64,000 bases of DNA from Calditrichales bacterium MX18-03 (GCA_021083345.1 JAJGRE010000003.1:496001-560000); one strand, 5' to 3'. Shown: positions 34,749 to 43,560, counted from the first letter of the stretch. Numbers and translations are program-made. The notes: a model not told the origin generated them from the letters alone.

Positions 34749-35860
34749 TATTCAAAATTCTGACCCATCCTTAAAAGTGAACCGTATATCCTCTTCCGAG
34801 AACACAGTTACTGTATCCACCAGTGTATGCCGCAATCTCACTTCAAATTCAGCAATCAGTTCATATTGCTCCTTAAGTCTGCACAAAAAAGCTTCAACGC
34901 TTTCACGTCGCACCTTTATTTTCTGCTGATGCTCGCTAATTTCATTAAACCTTGCCTTTGCCACTTCAAACCTTGCACCAGCCCTTATAACTCTTCTTGT
35001 ATTCTTCCTGGTCAAGCTTGGCTTGAGCATTTTCATTGACACATTTTTGTATAAGCCCGGCAACAACAGACATTTCGTTTCTCATTTCTGAATGCTCCAT
35101 CTCAAGCTTTGTGACATCGAATATGGTGTTCTTAATCATTTCAAAGTTTTCTAATATTGCATCTTTATTTGAAATTAGTTTATTTACACCTGTGACAAAT
35201 AGCTTTTTTATATTCTCTTCGTTTATATGTGGGGTCTTGCACTTATCGGCTCCTTTGAATTTATTATTGCACTGGAATATCACCCGGCGGTACTTACTGT
35301 TTGAATGCCAAACCTTTGAACCATATAGACCTCCACATTCTCCGCATATTATCTTACTTGAGAACATCCCTGCACTACTGTGGCGGTTTTTCATGGTTTT
35401 CCTTTGCTTCATCTTTTCCTGAACCATTTCGAAAACATCTGATGAATTAATCGCCGGATGGCTGTTTTCTACATAATATTGGGGCACTTCACTCTCGTTG
35501 ACCTTCTGCTTCTTGGTCAGAAAATCCACTGTGTATTTCTTTTGCAAAAGAGCATCACCTTTATATTTTTCGTTGGTTAGGATATTTCGGATAGTTCCTG
35601 ACTGCCATTTTTCCTTGCCTCCCGGCGAGGTTAAGCCTTGCTCGGTAAGATGTTTTGCAATGCAATGCGGTGTCTGCCCTTCAAGGAAAAGTCGGTAAAT
35701 AAGCCGGACTATTTTCGCTTCTTCCTCATTAATCTGTGGCAGACCATCTTCACTCCTGTCATATCCAAGAAATCGTGAGTAAGGTAGACTAACTTTTCCA
35801 TCTGCAAACCTTTTCCTCTGACCCCATGTGACATTTTCAGAAATACTCCTGCGTTCCTCT
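34749..35860 (-). pseudogene. Large serine recombinase, truncated and frameshifted
   Basis: The minus strand encodes the recombinase domain and zinc-ribbon of a large serine (site-specific) recombinase: ENVTWGQRKRFADGKVSL, IYRLFLEGQTPHCIAKHL, GTIRNILTNEKYKGDALL, then the zinc ribbon CGECGGLYGSKVW with CNNKFKGADKCKTP and a coiled coil. The catalytic N-terminal domain is missing: the reading frame starts directly after an ssrA 3' end. A frameshift near 34970-35060 separates the last hundred codons (HTLVDTVTVFSEEDIRFTFK). Such enzymes move prophages and ICEs. The gene is dead. Confidence 0.9.
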
Positions 35861-36212
35861 TGGTGGAGGCGAGTGGAATCGAACCCCTGTCCGAAAGTAT
35901 CTTGGTCAGAACCTCGACCAGCGCAGCTTCTGTTTGCCGGATGCTTTAGCCTCCGACCATTCCCTCTACCGCACGGCCAAAAGCAGGCTTACGGCTTCAG
36001 TAGCTATATAATGCGTCAGTTATCTCAAATCTTTGATAGTGACGCCGCAACTTGTTGCTTCCCCCTCTAAATGACGCCCAACCCCAAGGTGAGGGAACCC
36101 CGGGTTGAGCGAGCAGCCTTAGGCTGCTAACGCGTAATTTTCGTTAGCGTTTAAATTAATTTTCCAGCTTTTTATGGTGCCTCTGGGACCACCGCTCGCT
36201 ATCCCGGCCTTA
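35861..36212 (-). pseudogene. ssrA: ssrA copy 5, the most complete, lacking its 5' end
   Basis: Read on the minus strand, this contains a 5'-side helix region (from GGGATAGCGAGCGG), the resume/tag frame encoding ANENYALAA with TAA (36148-36119), the pseudoknots, the T-arm (GGGGTTCGATTCCACTCGCC) and the CCA end at 35861. The first 25-30 bases, which should include the GGTTTCGACGGGG tRNA-like segment and pair with the acceptor, are absent: the sequence breaks off at AAGGCCGGG. Without that half it cannot form alanyl-tmRNA. Confidence 0.85.
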
Positions 36213-36240
36213 TGATAACATAACACACCTGTTTATAAAT

Positions 36241-36275
36241 AGGGGACACGGGGACAAGTCCCTTGTCCCTGTTCC
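36241..36275. repeat. REP-like palindrome
   Basis: GGGACAAG-TCC-CTTGTCCC is a perfect eight-base stem with three-base loop inside AGGGGACACGGGGACAAGTC sequence, the type of GC-rich palindrome that in Firmicutes accompanies REP-associated tyrosine (Y1) transposases. No transposase is in the window. Confidence 0.55.
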
Positions 36276-36348
36276 AAAAACTCTACGGAGCGTTTATTGA
36301 ATAGTTATGTTATAACGATTATATTAGGTATAGAGAGGAGGAATTAAT

Positions 36349-36933
36349 ATGGACTGTAGTAAAGTTGGCGCCTTAATATTGAGCTTGCGCAAAGAAAAAA
36401 ACATGACCCAAAAAGAAGTTGCTGACCGGATGAATATAAGCGATAAAACCATCTCGAAGTGGGAGCGTGGCATGGGTTGCCCCGATGTGACTCTACTCGG
36501 CGACCTTTCCGTTATATTGGGTGTAAATATCGAAAGAATCTTAATGGGTGATTTGGAAGAAAACGATAAGGATGGAGGCAATATGAAAAGAATAAAGTTC
36601 TACGTATGTAAAAACTGCAACAATGTAATAACCAGTACAAGTGATGCTGATGTTTCTTGCTGCGGCAGGAAGCTTACAGAATTGGTTGTAAAGCCTGAAG
36701 ATGAAGCTCACAAAATTACTGTAACTGACAGCGATGATGAGTATTATATAACAATAGATCATCCAATGAACAAATCCCACTATGTATCATTTGCAGCTCA
36801 TGTGGGTTTTGACAGGATTATACTTGTGAAGTTTTATCCTGAACAAAACTTGGAATTAAGAATTCCCAAAATGCAGCGTGGAAAGCTGTATACTTATTGC
36901 AGCGAGCACGGACTTTGGGTGAAAGGAATATGA
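36349..36933 (+). CDS. XRE-type HTH fused to a desulfoferrodoxin (superoxide reductase) domain
   Basis: A 194-residue fusion. Residues 8-66 are a Cro/C1 helix-turn-helix (MTQKEVADRMNISDKTISKW). Residues about 78-194 resemble a whole two-iron desulfoferrodoxin: FYVCKNCNNVI and VSCCGR give the four Cys of the desulforedoxin centre, and EAHKITV, DHPMNKSHYV and CSEHGLW supply the four His and one Cys of the catalytic centre. It could be a regulator that senses superoxide or iron with its own reductase, or a DNA-bound enzyme. AGGAGG precedes the start; a CatA-like gene follows with coupled start. Confidence 0.88.
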   Translation: MDCSKVGALILSLRKEKNMTQKEVADRMNISDKTISKWERGMGCPDVTLLGDLSVILGVNIERILMGDLEENDKDGGNMKRIKFYVCKNCNNVITSTSDADVSCCGRKLTELVVKPEDEAHKITVTDSDDEYYITIDHPMNKSHYVSFAAHVGFDRIILVKFYPEQNLELRIPKMQRGKLYTYCSEHGLWVKGI

Positions 36934-36934
36934 A

Positions 36935-37603
36935 ATGGAAGTAAAATTTAATCCGATTGATATGCAAACATGGCCAAGGGGTCAGATATACTATTACTTT
37001 AGTAAGATTGCCCCAACGGGTTATTCCTTGACGGTTGATTTAGATGTGACTATAATGAAGTCGGTTTTGAGGGAACGTAATATTAAGTTTTTCCCTGCAT
37101 ACCTTTGGTTAACAACAAAATTGCTTAACAGGCAGATTGAATTTAAAGTAGCAATGGTTGATGAAGTGCTTGGATACTGGGATTTCCTAACTCCACTATA
37201 TGCAACCTTCCATGAGGATGATAAAACCATCTCGCTAATGTGGACTGAGTATAATGATTCCTTCCCAGCTTTTTATAAGCGGTATTTGGAAAACCAGCAA
37301 AAGTACGGAACCAATCATGGTATCCTAGCTCAACCGGCATGTCTGCCTCCTGCAAATTGTTACACTGTTTCTGCCATACCCTGGGTGGATTTTAAGCATT
37401 TCTCACTGCACGGATATGAGAATAAGCCGTATTACCTTCCCACTGTAGAAGCCGGCAAATTTCATGAAAACAACAATAAAACTCTGATGCCCCTATCAAT
37501 TACCGTACATCATGCTACTACCGACGGCTGGCATATAAAAAACTTTTTGGAAGAATTGCAGCATGAAATGAATAACCCTGAAGTTTGGGCATTTGAACAA
37601 TAA
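36935..37603 (+). CDS. CatA-like acetyltransferase with altered active site
   Basis: A 222-residue member of the chloramphenicol acetyltransferase family (homotrimeric, acetyl-CoA dependent). The catalytic His motif is present as HHATTDGWH near residue 193 and LMPLSITV precedes it. The conserved PWxSF serine, which stabilises the transition state, is Asp here (IPWVDF), and the usual Asn before PW is Ile. It may therefore not acetylate chloramphenicol. The ATG is one base after the stop of the HTH-desulfoferrodoxin gene, so the two are co-translated. Confidence 0.85.
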   Translation: MEVKFNPIDMQTWPRGQIYYYFSKIAPTGYSLTVDLDVTIMKSVLRERNIKFFPAYLWLTTKLLNRQIEFKVAMVDEVLGYWDFLTPLYATFHEDDKTISLMWTEYNDSFPAFYKRYLENQQKYGTNHGILAQPACLPPANCYTVSAIPWVDFKHFSLHGYENKPYYLPTVEAGKFHENNNKTLMPLSITVHHATTDGWHIKNFLEELQHEMNNPEVWAFEQ

Positions 37604-37633
37604 GCACTGTATTCACCTTTCGAATACAGTGCT
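37603..37633 (+). terminator. Terminator after the CatA-like gene
   Basis: Perfect twelve-base stem AGCACTGTATTC/GAATACAGTGCT starting at the stop codon, followed by CTTCT. The T-run is weak. Confidence 0.75.
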
Positions 37634-37682
37634 CTTCTATGTAAATCAATATTATTCTTGTCTAATCACTTAGTATTTGATA

Positions 37683-37713
37683 CAATTTAGCGCTATTGAT
37701 TAACGCTAAATTG
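37683..37713. repeat. Hairpin
   Basis: CAATTTAGCG and CGCTAAATTG pair across an 11-base loop. It may be a terminator for the decayed cysteine hydrolase gene that ended here. Confidence 0.4.
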
Positions 37714-37926
37714 TTTGATTAATGCAAATTTCCAGTCCGGTGAACCATACTTTAAAAATGTAGTATTCTCAGGTTGACTGTAAAATACTTTCACTCTATT
37801 ATGATTTGCCCAATCAATGAGTCTGTTAATATTTTCCATAAGCTTCCTCGCCTGATAAACAGGTTGCTTTAGCTAAAGAATAGCTTCTTGCATATCAATA
37901 ATGACTAAACCGAATTGTTTTTCCAT
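37700..37926 (-). pseudogene. Cysteine hydrolase (isochorismatase family) N-terminal relic
   Basis: From an ATG at 37926 the minus strand reads MEKQFGLVIIDMQEAIL, a TAG (37875-37873), then LKQPVYQARKLMENINRLID, then YGSPDWKFAL. This is the N-terminal third of an isochorismatase-like cysteine hydrolase (catalytic DMQ motif). The Lys and Cys parts of the active site are missing. It is clearly a remnant. Confidence 0.7.
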
Positions 37927-37952
37927 TATAGTCTTGTCCTTTTGTAAAATTA

Positions 37953-40900
37953 TTACACTTTATTTAACCAGCCTTCTCTTAATACATATCCTCCACACTC
38001 CCCGCCCTCAGGTCCCATCTCAATCACATAATCTGCTTGTTTTATTAGTAATGGGTTATGTTCCATAGCGATAACAGTTGCACCTTTCGAGGTTAATTCA
38101 TCAATAATAAAACTAAGTTTCTTAACATCATCATCATGAAGTCCGGTAGTTGGCTCGTCAAGAATATAAATTACATCTTTGGTTCTGCTGTCGCAAAGCT
38201 CCTTTGCAAGTTTTATCCTCTGAGCCTCACCCCCTGATAAGGTGGCCGCACTCTGACCCAGTTTGATATATGAAAGTCCTACCTTGCAAAGCATATCCAG
38301 TATCTCATACATTTTAGTTTCACTTTTAAATAAATCTTTCACCTCACCGATTTCCAGTTCAAGTAAATCGGCAATAGAATACCCCATATATTGAACCTTT
38401 AATATATGCTCTTGATATCTTTTACCATTACACTTACTGCATGTGGTATAAATATCCTGCATAAAGTGCATTGGTATGGCTATTTCACCTGCCCCTTTAC
38501 ACTCCTCACATTGTCCTTTTGCACTATTAAAGCTAAAGTGTTCTTTTGTCAGCTTCTCTCTTTTTGCATCACTTAAGTTAGCATAAAAATCCCTTATTAA
38601 ATCAAATACTCCAGTATATGTTCCGGGGTTTGATCTTGAATTCTTCCCAATGGCCTTTTGACTGACAAAATGTATGTCATTAATCCGATTTACTCCGGTT
38701 ATGCTATCATACTCTCCTATTACGTCAACTCTTTTTCTAAGTTCCTTCATCACGGCAGGATAAAGGGTTTTTGAAATCAAACTGCTTTTTCCCGAGCCAC
38801 TGACACCAATAACACAAATGAACCTGGAAAGCGGTATTGAGATATCTATATTTTTTAGATTGTTTGTTCTTACACCTTTTAATACAATTACTTCATCTGA
38901 TTCAACTTTATCACTCCTAATCGCAAAATCAAAGCAGTTTAAATCCGGCGCTTCCGCATACTCTACATCTTCCGCCCGTAATAACCGCCCCCCATAATGC
39001 CCTGCTCCCGGACCAATTTCAACGAGATAATCCGCCATATTAATAAATTCTTTTTTATGCTCTACAATAATAACTGTATTGTTTTGTCTTTTTAATTCCT
39101 TAATGGTCTCAATTAGAAATCCGAAATCCTTTGGATGTAACCCCTTTGAAGGTTCGTCCATGACATACAAAATATTCGAAAGTCCTGTACCAAATTGAGT
39201 TGCTATCTTCAACCTCTGCGCTTCTCCACCTGATAGTGACGGAATGCTCCTGTCCAGATTAATGTACCCAAGTCCTACTCTCTCAAGTTTTTTAAGTCTA
39301 GCGATAATTTTAGTAAGAATAGCCTTACATTTTTCCCTTTGATTATTATCCAAACTTCTGTAAATCGAATGACACCACTTCTTTAACACGGTAATGCTCA
39401 TCATGGTAGCTTCAGGGTATCTTGTATTGCCAATCCTCACCATTCGCCCTTCTTCAAGCAATCTCTCACCGTTACATCTACTGCATTTTTTATTTACAAT
39501 AAAGCGCTCAATATGATCAATCGATTTATTTTCACTACTATCTGCTAATAATCGCTGCAATATATTGACTACGCCTTCAACCGGTCTTGTTATTGTGCCG
39601 TTTCTGCCGTTAGTATTCTCATAGCTTAAAGTTACTTCTCTGCCATTGCTTCCATAAAATATCTGCTGCTTAAATGCTTCTGAAAGGTCTTTAAAAGGCA
39701 CTTCAAGGTCTTCATTCATATCGGCTGCCAACGCCAACACTTCACCCTTCATCCAATTGGCATTCGGCTTTTCCCTATGCTTCCTGAGGTTACCCCACCA
39801 AACTGAAGCACCGTCTAGTATGGACAACTCCGGGTTAGAAACAATCATATCAATATCAATCTGAAGTTCCTCGCCAAGTCCTTTACAGACAGGACACATA
39901 TACTCAGGATGATTATAGTTAAACATTGCTGGCGTAAGAGTAAAAAATATGGTACCACAGCTTCTGCAAACATTATTTTCAGGGATAATCCCATTACAGA
40001 ACGGACACACTCTTTCACCGATTGTGGCAAATAGCAGCCGTAAATACTCCCCAATTCTCGTTACTGAAGCAACAGTTGATCTGGGATTTGTTCCTAGATT
40101 TTTCTGCTCTATGGCAATTGAAGGCTGGAGACCGGTAATTCTTTTAACCATAGAATCTTTCAGATCAGTCCCTGTGAGGGAATTCGAGGCAACCAAGTCA
40201 ATAAATTGCTTTTGACTTTCACGATAAATGGTATCAAATGCAAGACTTGATTTCCCACTTCCGCTAACTCCTGTTATTACCGCTATTTTTCCCTTTGGAA
40301 TCCTTACTGAAATATCTTTTAAGTTGTGTATAGAGGCATTCTCAACAACTATTTCATTTGAATCGACATAGTCATGCTCGAAAGTTTCTCCACTTTCAAG
40401 CTCTTCAAAAAAAACTGTTTCATTATCAGCTGGGAGATAGTTTGTCTCATATGAAATAATATTCATTTCAGGGGTATCATGAAACACTTTATAATTGGTC
40501 CAATGTTCCACCCATTTCGGTACTCTTATGTCATTATAAGCTTTATCTTGATATGGCATAATCTGCAGAATCACAGAGTGCTCAAAACCATCAAATCCTA
40601 AAACTGATATGCTTTGATTATATTTATCTATCGATTTTATTTTTACAATAGTTGAAGCTAATGGATTGGGTCTGACAGGAGACCTGGTGGCGAATACCCC
40701 GCATTTGGGGGCATTTTCATAGGGAGGGTTACACATGAGGTGACTGCGGTATCTCTTGTCATCAAACCTATGGAACCACCATAATACTCTTACAAAGTCA
40801 CCTGGCTGTATTTTCTCAAGCTGTTCAGAGATTTCTTCTGCCGATAGAGTTTCCGATTGGTATAATTTAAGCATCCCACAGTTATTTTTGAATAAATACT

Positions 40901-41276
40901 CACCAACTGGCTTTCCTTTAAATGAGATGGGTACGAAGGTCTCATTTGGTGAGCCATTTTTTTTATAATCTTCTACTACCTCTTCACATGGAAAATACGG
41001 CTTAATATCTACCAAATCACCTCTGATGGCCTGAGACTTTACATTGGTTTCAATAATCATCTCACCGCTTTTCTCTATGATCTCTATTATTTTAAAAGCA
41101 TAACAATAGATTTCGCTTTCGTCCTTTGTAAATAGAACACAATGACTGAAATAATCCAGATTTATCAAGGCATCTTTCAATTCTTTATTTATCCGAACCT
41201 TAATGAGATTACTCCATTCACCATCCCTATAAATCATCTCATAACAGCCAATCATTTGAAATTCAATACTTTTCAT
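37953..41276 (-). CDS. TrmO-like/UvrA-like fusion ATPase (UvrA2-type)
   Basis: A 1107-residue fusion. Residues 1-110 look like a degenerate TrmO fold (LDYFSHCVLF, LVDIKPYFPCEE). Residues about 120-275 are a clear TrmO/TsaA domain (GDFVRVLWWFHRFDD; GVFATRSPVRPNPLAS), in true TrmO a SAM-dependent tRNA methylase. From about 320 it is UvrA: Walker A GVSGSGKSSLAFDTI, zinc Cys pairs CPFCNG/CRSCG, two signatures LSGGEAQR, and Walker B VMDEPSKGLHP and ILDEPTTGLHD. The UvrB-binding insert after the first zinc motif is missing, as in UvrA2/drug-resistance UvrA proteins. It starts 16 bases after an AraC-GyrI gene. Confidence 0.9.
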   Translation of the reverse strand: MKSIEFQMIGCYEMIYRDGEWSNLIKVRINKELKDALINLDYFSHCVLFTKDESEIYCYAFKIIEIIEKSGEMIIETNVKSQAIRGDLVDIKPYFPCEEVVEDYKKNGSPNETFVPISFKGKPVGEYLFKNNCGMLKLYQSETLSAEEISEQLEKIQPGDFVRVLWWFHRFDDKRYRSHLMCNPPYENAPKCGVFATRSPVRPNPLASTIVKIKSIDKYNQSISVLGFDGFEHSVILQIMPYQDKAYNDIRVPKWVEHWTNYKVFHDTPEMNIISYETNYLPADNETVFFEELESGETFEHDYVDSNEIVVENASIHNLKDISVRIPKGKIAVITGVSGSGKSSLAFDTIYRESQKQFIDLVASNSLTGTDLKDSMVKRITGLQPSIAIEQKNLGTNPRSTVASVTRIGEYLRLLFATIGERVCPFCNGIIPENNVCRSCGTIFFTLTPAMFNYNHPEYMCPVCKGLGEELQIDIDMIVSNPELSILDGASVWWGNLRKHREKPNANWMKGEVLALAADMNEDLEVPFKDLSEAFKQQIFYGSNGREVTLSYENTNGRNGTITRPVEGVVNILQRLLADSSENKSIDHIERFIVNKKCSRCNGERLLEEGRMVRIGNTRYPEATMMSITVLKKWCHSIYRSLDNNQREKCKAILTKIIARLKKLERVGLGYINLDRSIPSLSGGEAQRLKIATQFGTGLSNILYVMDEPSKGLHPKDFGFLIETIKELKRQNNTVIIVEHKKEFINMADYLVEIGPGAGHYGGRLLRAEDVEYAEAPDLNCFDFAIRSDKVESDEVIVLKGVRTNNLKNIDISIPLSRFICVIGVSGSGKSSLISKTLYPAVMKELRKRVDVIGEYDSITGVNRINDIHFVSQKAIGKNSRSNPGTYTGVFDLIRDFYANLSDAKREKLTKEHFSFNSAKGQCEECKGAGEIAIPMHFMQDIYTTCSKCNGKRYQEHILKVQYMGYSIADLLELEIGEVKDLFKSETKMYEILDMLCKVGLSYIKLGQSAATLSGGEAQRIKLAKELCDSRTKDVIYILDEPTTGLHDDDVKKLSFIIDELTSKGATVIAMEHNPLLIKQADYVIEMGPEGGECGGYVLREGWLNKV

Positions 41277-41292
41277 CTGATATTCACCCTTC

Positions 41293-42204
41293 CTATAGAG
41301 GAGTTATTGGAATGAATATCTCAACAATCCTCCTCATGCTATCATTTTCACATTCCTGTGGTGGATAGTACTCAAAACACAGCCGATCATCAGGCATATA
41401 GCCACTCTCTGGCAACCATTTTGAAACCATATAGTCCCAGGCGTTTTGATACTCATTTGTTTCTAACAAAAATCTGCCAACAGCATATTTCCCACCAGCA
41501 AGCTCCATACAGCCAAACTCTCCCTGACTGCTGAAATCATTTTGGATAGACATACACACACTCAACCTAAGCTTTTCTTTCTCAGTTAAATCTCCATAAT
41601 CATGATATACGGTGTACCACTCTGTTCCGGAACTAACAAAGCCTCTTCTGCTCGCAAAGCTATAGAGCCTTGTAAAAAGCTTCATGAATAAATCAGAATT
41701 ACCTTTATAAGCGCCTGTATGTCTGATGTATAGAACTTTTATAGGGTCAATTTCTTTAATTTTCAATTCTATAGGGATATTGTAATTCATTCTTCCTTTT
41801 AATACTTTTCCATTCATGCTAATTTCATTGATTAATTTATCCATTTCCAAATCACCAATTTTCCTTATCACACTCGCACTAACTCTGTATCTTTCCTTAA
41901 ATGCTTTTGCAAAGGATGCTTGATTAGAAAAACCCACCGATAGTGCAATATCCTGAATCGTCATTTGATTATTCTTTCTTAGAAGAAATATTGCTTTTTC
42001 CAAGCGAAGTCTCTTTATAAAGCTATGTAGGCTTTCACCTGTGAAATGCCTGAAAATTCTTTGAAAATGATATTCAGAAAAAGAAGCCACTCGTGCAAGT
42101 TGCTGAATAGAGAGTTCATCATCTAAATGACTTTCGATATAATCTTGCACAATATTAATTTTAGAAATATATATTTGTCTTGATACATTTAATATAAGGT
42201 CCAT
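41293..42204 (-). CDS. AraC regulator with GyrI-like ligand-binding domain
   Basis: A 303-residue regulator in the Rob/SoxS-like order: N-terminal double helix-turn-helix (residues 15-115: LSIQQLARVASFSEYHFQRI, MTIQDIALSVGFSNQASFAK) and a C-terminal GyrI-like (SHS2) domain (residues 145-300: LYIRHTGAYKGNSDLFMKL, CFEYYPP). GyrI-like domains bind cationic drugs. It precedes the TrmO-UvrA gene by 16 bases and probably activates this two-gene operon in response to a toxic compound. AAGGA precedes the start. Confidence 0.92.
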   Translation of the reverse strand: MDLILNVSRQIYISKINIVQDYIESHLDDELSIQQLARVASFSEYHFQRIFRHFTGESLHSFIKRLRLEKAIFLLRKNNQMTIQDIALSVGFSNQASFAKAFKERYRVSASVIRKIGDLEMDKLINEISMNGKVLKGRMNYNIPIELKIKEIDPIKVLYIRHTGAYKGNSDLFMKLFTRLYSFASRRGFVSSGTEWYTVYHDYGDLTEKEKLRLSVCMSIQNDFSSQGEFGCMELAGGKYAVGRFLLETNEYQNAWDYMVSKWLPESGYMPDDRLCFEYYPPQECENDSMRRIVEIFIPITPL

Positions 42205-42279
42205 ATTAATCTTCCTTTAAAACTTATTTACAACCTAACTAATAATAGGCTTATCTTTTTGCCCCTACAGTAATAAGTA

Positions 42280-42675
42280 TTATTTCAGTCTTATATAATT
42301 TCCAGGAAGCGCTTCAAAAATCTCCGGATAATGCCCACACCTGGCTCTAATCTGGTTATATTGGGCTTTATCTCCATTTTTCTTAGTGTAAAGCCTTCGC
42401 TCAAAAATAATATCGGCTAAAACAGAAGCATGCAGTGTTTGATTGTCTGCCTCCATCAACACAGCTTGCATTGCTTCCTGTAATGTCTTATTTTTTTGTG
42501 GAATGTGTTTTGCTAGAACTGGCTGAGAAGATTCTTCATACTTCATAATTATATACACTGGTCTATTTTCTTTTAAAAGAACAACCTTACCATTCTTATC
42601 AACAAGGTCAAATACCTCTTTTGTTTCAGACAGTGCTTTTTCAAAAGGGAATAAACTATCAATGCTTATTTCCAT
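42280..42675 (-). CDS. Phd/YefM-type antitoxin domain with C-terminal HARE-like winged helix
   Basis: A 131-residue protein. Residues 1-50 match Phd/YefM antitoxin dimerisation domains (FEKALSETKEVFDLVDKNGK then ENRPVYIIMKYEE). Residues 68-131 look like a HARE/HB1-type winged helix (LHASVLADIIFERRLYTKKN, FEALPGNYIRLK). The ATG at 42675 follows GAGGTG. No toxin gene is next to it: upstream are only relics and downstream is the AraC gene, which reads in the same direction. It may be a solitary regulator. Confidence 0.75.
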   Translation of the reverse strand: MEISIDSLFPFEKALSETKEVFDLVDKNGKVVLLKENRPVYIIMKYEESSQPVLAKHIPQKNKTLQEAMQAVLMEADNQTLHASVLADIIFERRLYTKKNGDKAQYNQIRARCGHYPEIFEALPGNYIRLK

Positions 42676-42804
42676 ATAAATCACCTCAGAAAAACAATAA
42701 CACAATTGTGCGTATTTTTAAATACATTTGTACGATTTTGTACGAAGTGGCACAAAAATACCCAAAGGGAGACAGAAACCGTCAAACCTTTGGGTATTGC
42801 GGAA

Positions 42805-42897
42805 TATTCAAAATTCGGAACCATCCTTAAACATGAACCGTATATCCTCTTCTGAGAACACAGTTACTGTATCCACCTGAGTATGCCACAACCTCGC
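42805..42897 (-). repeat. Displaced copy of the 3' end of the serine recombinase gene
   Basis: About 92 bases closely match 34749-34840, the last coding region of the decayed large serine recombinase (VTVFSEEDIRF region). It is fused to the truncated MerR gene and supplies the last residues of the ORF read there. A recombination scar. Confidence 0.85.
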
Positions 42898-43336
42898 CCA
42901 ATTTGGGTATGATGTCAAAATATGCGTTGTAGTTTGGAATTACCATCCTTTTTGAATACACAATAACCTCAGGCAATTCTTTTAATGCAACCTGATAACT
43001 CATATTAAAATCCGCCTTCATTCTTTCAAGGTAATGTGATATCTGGGAAAGTTGAAACTGACTTTCATGAATTGCAGCTTCAAACTCGGTTTTCCTATTA
43101 CTAAATATCCCTGCAATATTGTGGCCATTCAATATCAGAGAAATTTCATCGATAGAAAAGCCTATCTGTCTTAAAGCCATAATCTTATGAAGCTCCGGTA
43201 GCTGCTCAGATGTATAATAGCGGTATCCGTTTTCCTGATCCACAAATGAAGGCTTTAGGATTCCGATTTCGTCATAATATCTGAGTGCTTTAATTGTTAC
43301 TTTATTAATCTTGGGAAACTGGCCGATACGATAGAT
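42897..43336 (-). pseudogene. MerR family regulator, start-loss and 3' truncation
   Basis: Read from 43336 the minus strand gives YRIGQFPKINKVTIKALRYY and DEIGILKPSFVDQENGYRYY, a typical MerR helix-turn-helix, then a coiled coil and the first part of a GyrI-like domain (VALKELPEVIVYSKRMVIP). The expected initiator at 43336-43334 is ATC and not ATG, with GGGAGTGGTG upstream, so the start codon is lost. The ligand domain ends abruptly in a copy of recombinase 3' DNA. A 138-codon chimeric ORF (42827-43243) can be read but is not a real gene. Confidence 0.85.
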
Positions 43337-43409
43337 TTACACCACTCCCATCACATTAACTTTATGATTATAATATAAATCCTCCCCTAACAGGAGAGTC
43401 AAGAGATTT

Positions 43410-43560
43410 TTAAAACAATTTATTTATTGTGTATGTTGCAGTTTCAATAAGCTCTGACCGAGTATCTTCATCAGGATAGTCTGATGTAATCACTTTGTCC
43501 TTCGATACCTTTTCATGATTTCATCATAAGCATGAGGCGGAGCTATAAGCATTTTTGTAC
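43410..43560 (-). pseudogene. Unidentified decayed coding sequence
   Basis: One minus-strand frame reads MLIAPPHAYDEIMKRYRR and, after a frameshift, another reads DKVITSDYPDEDTRSELIET ending in TAA. The first part resembles a small DNA-methyltransferase-like (MGMT family) clostridial protein, but the match is too short to claim. Between 43337 and 43410 nothing else is seen. Confidence 0.3.

Noticed and set aside
35861-36212. A functional ssrA gene
   Set aside because: The 5' part that pairs with the acceptor (GGTTTCGACGGGG region) is missing in this and all other copies in the window.
36935-37603. A classic chloramphenicol resistance gene
   Set aside because: The family match is good but the conserved serine in PWxSF is Asp, so the substrate cannot be assumed.
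42827-43243. A complete MerR family gene
   Set aside because: The true start (43336) reads ATC and the C-terminus is borrowed from recombinase DNA.
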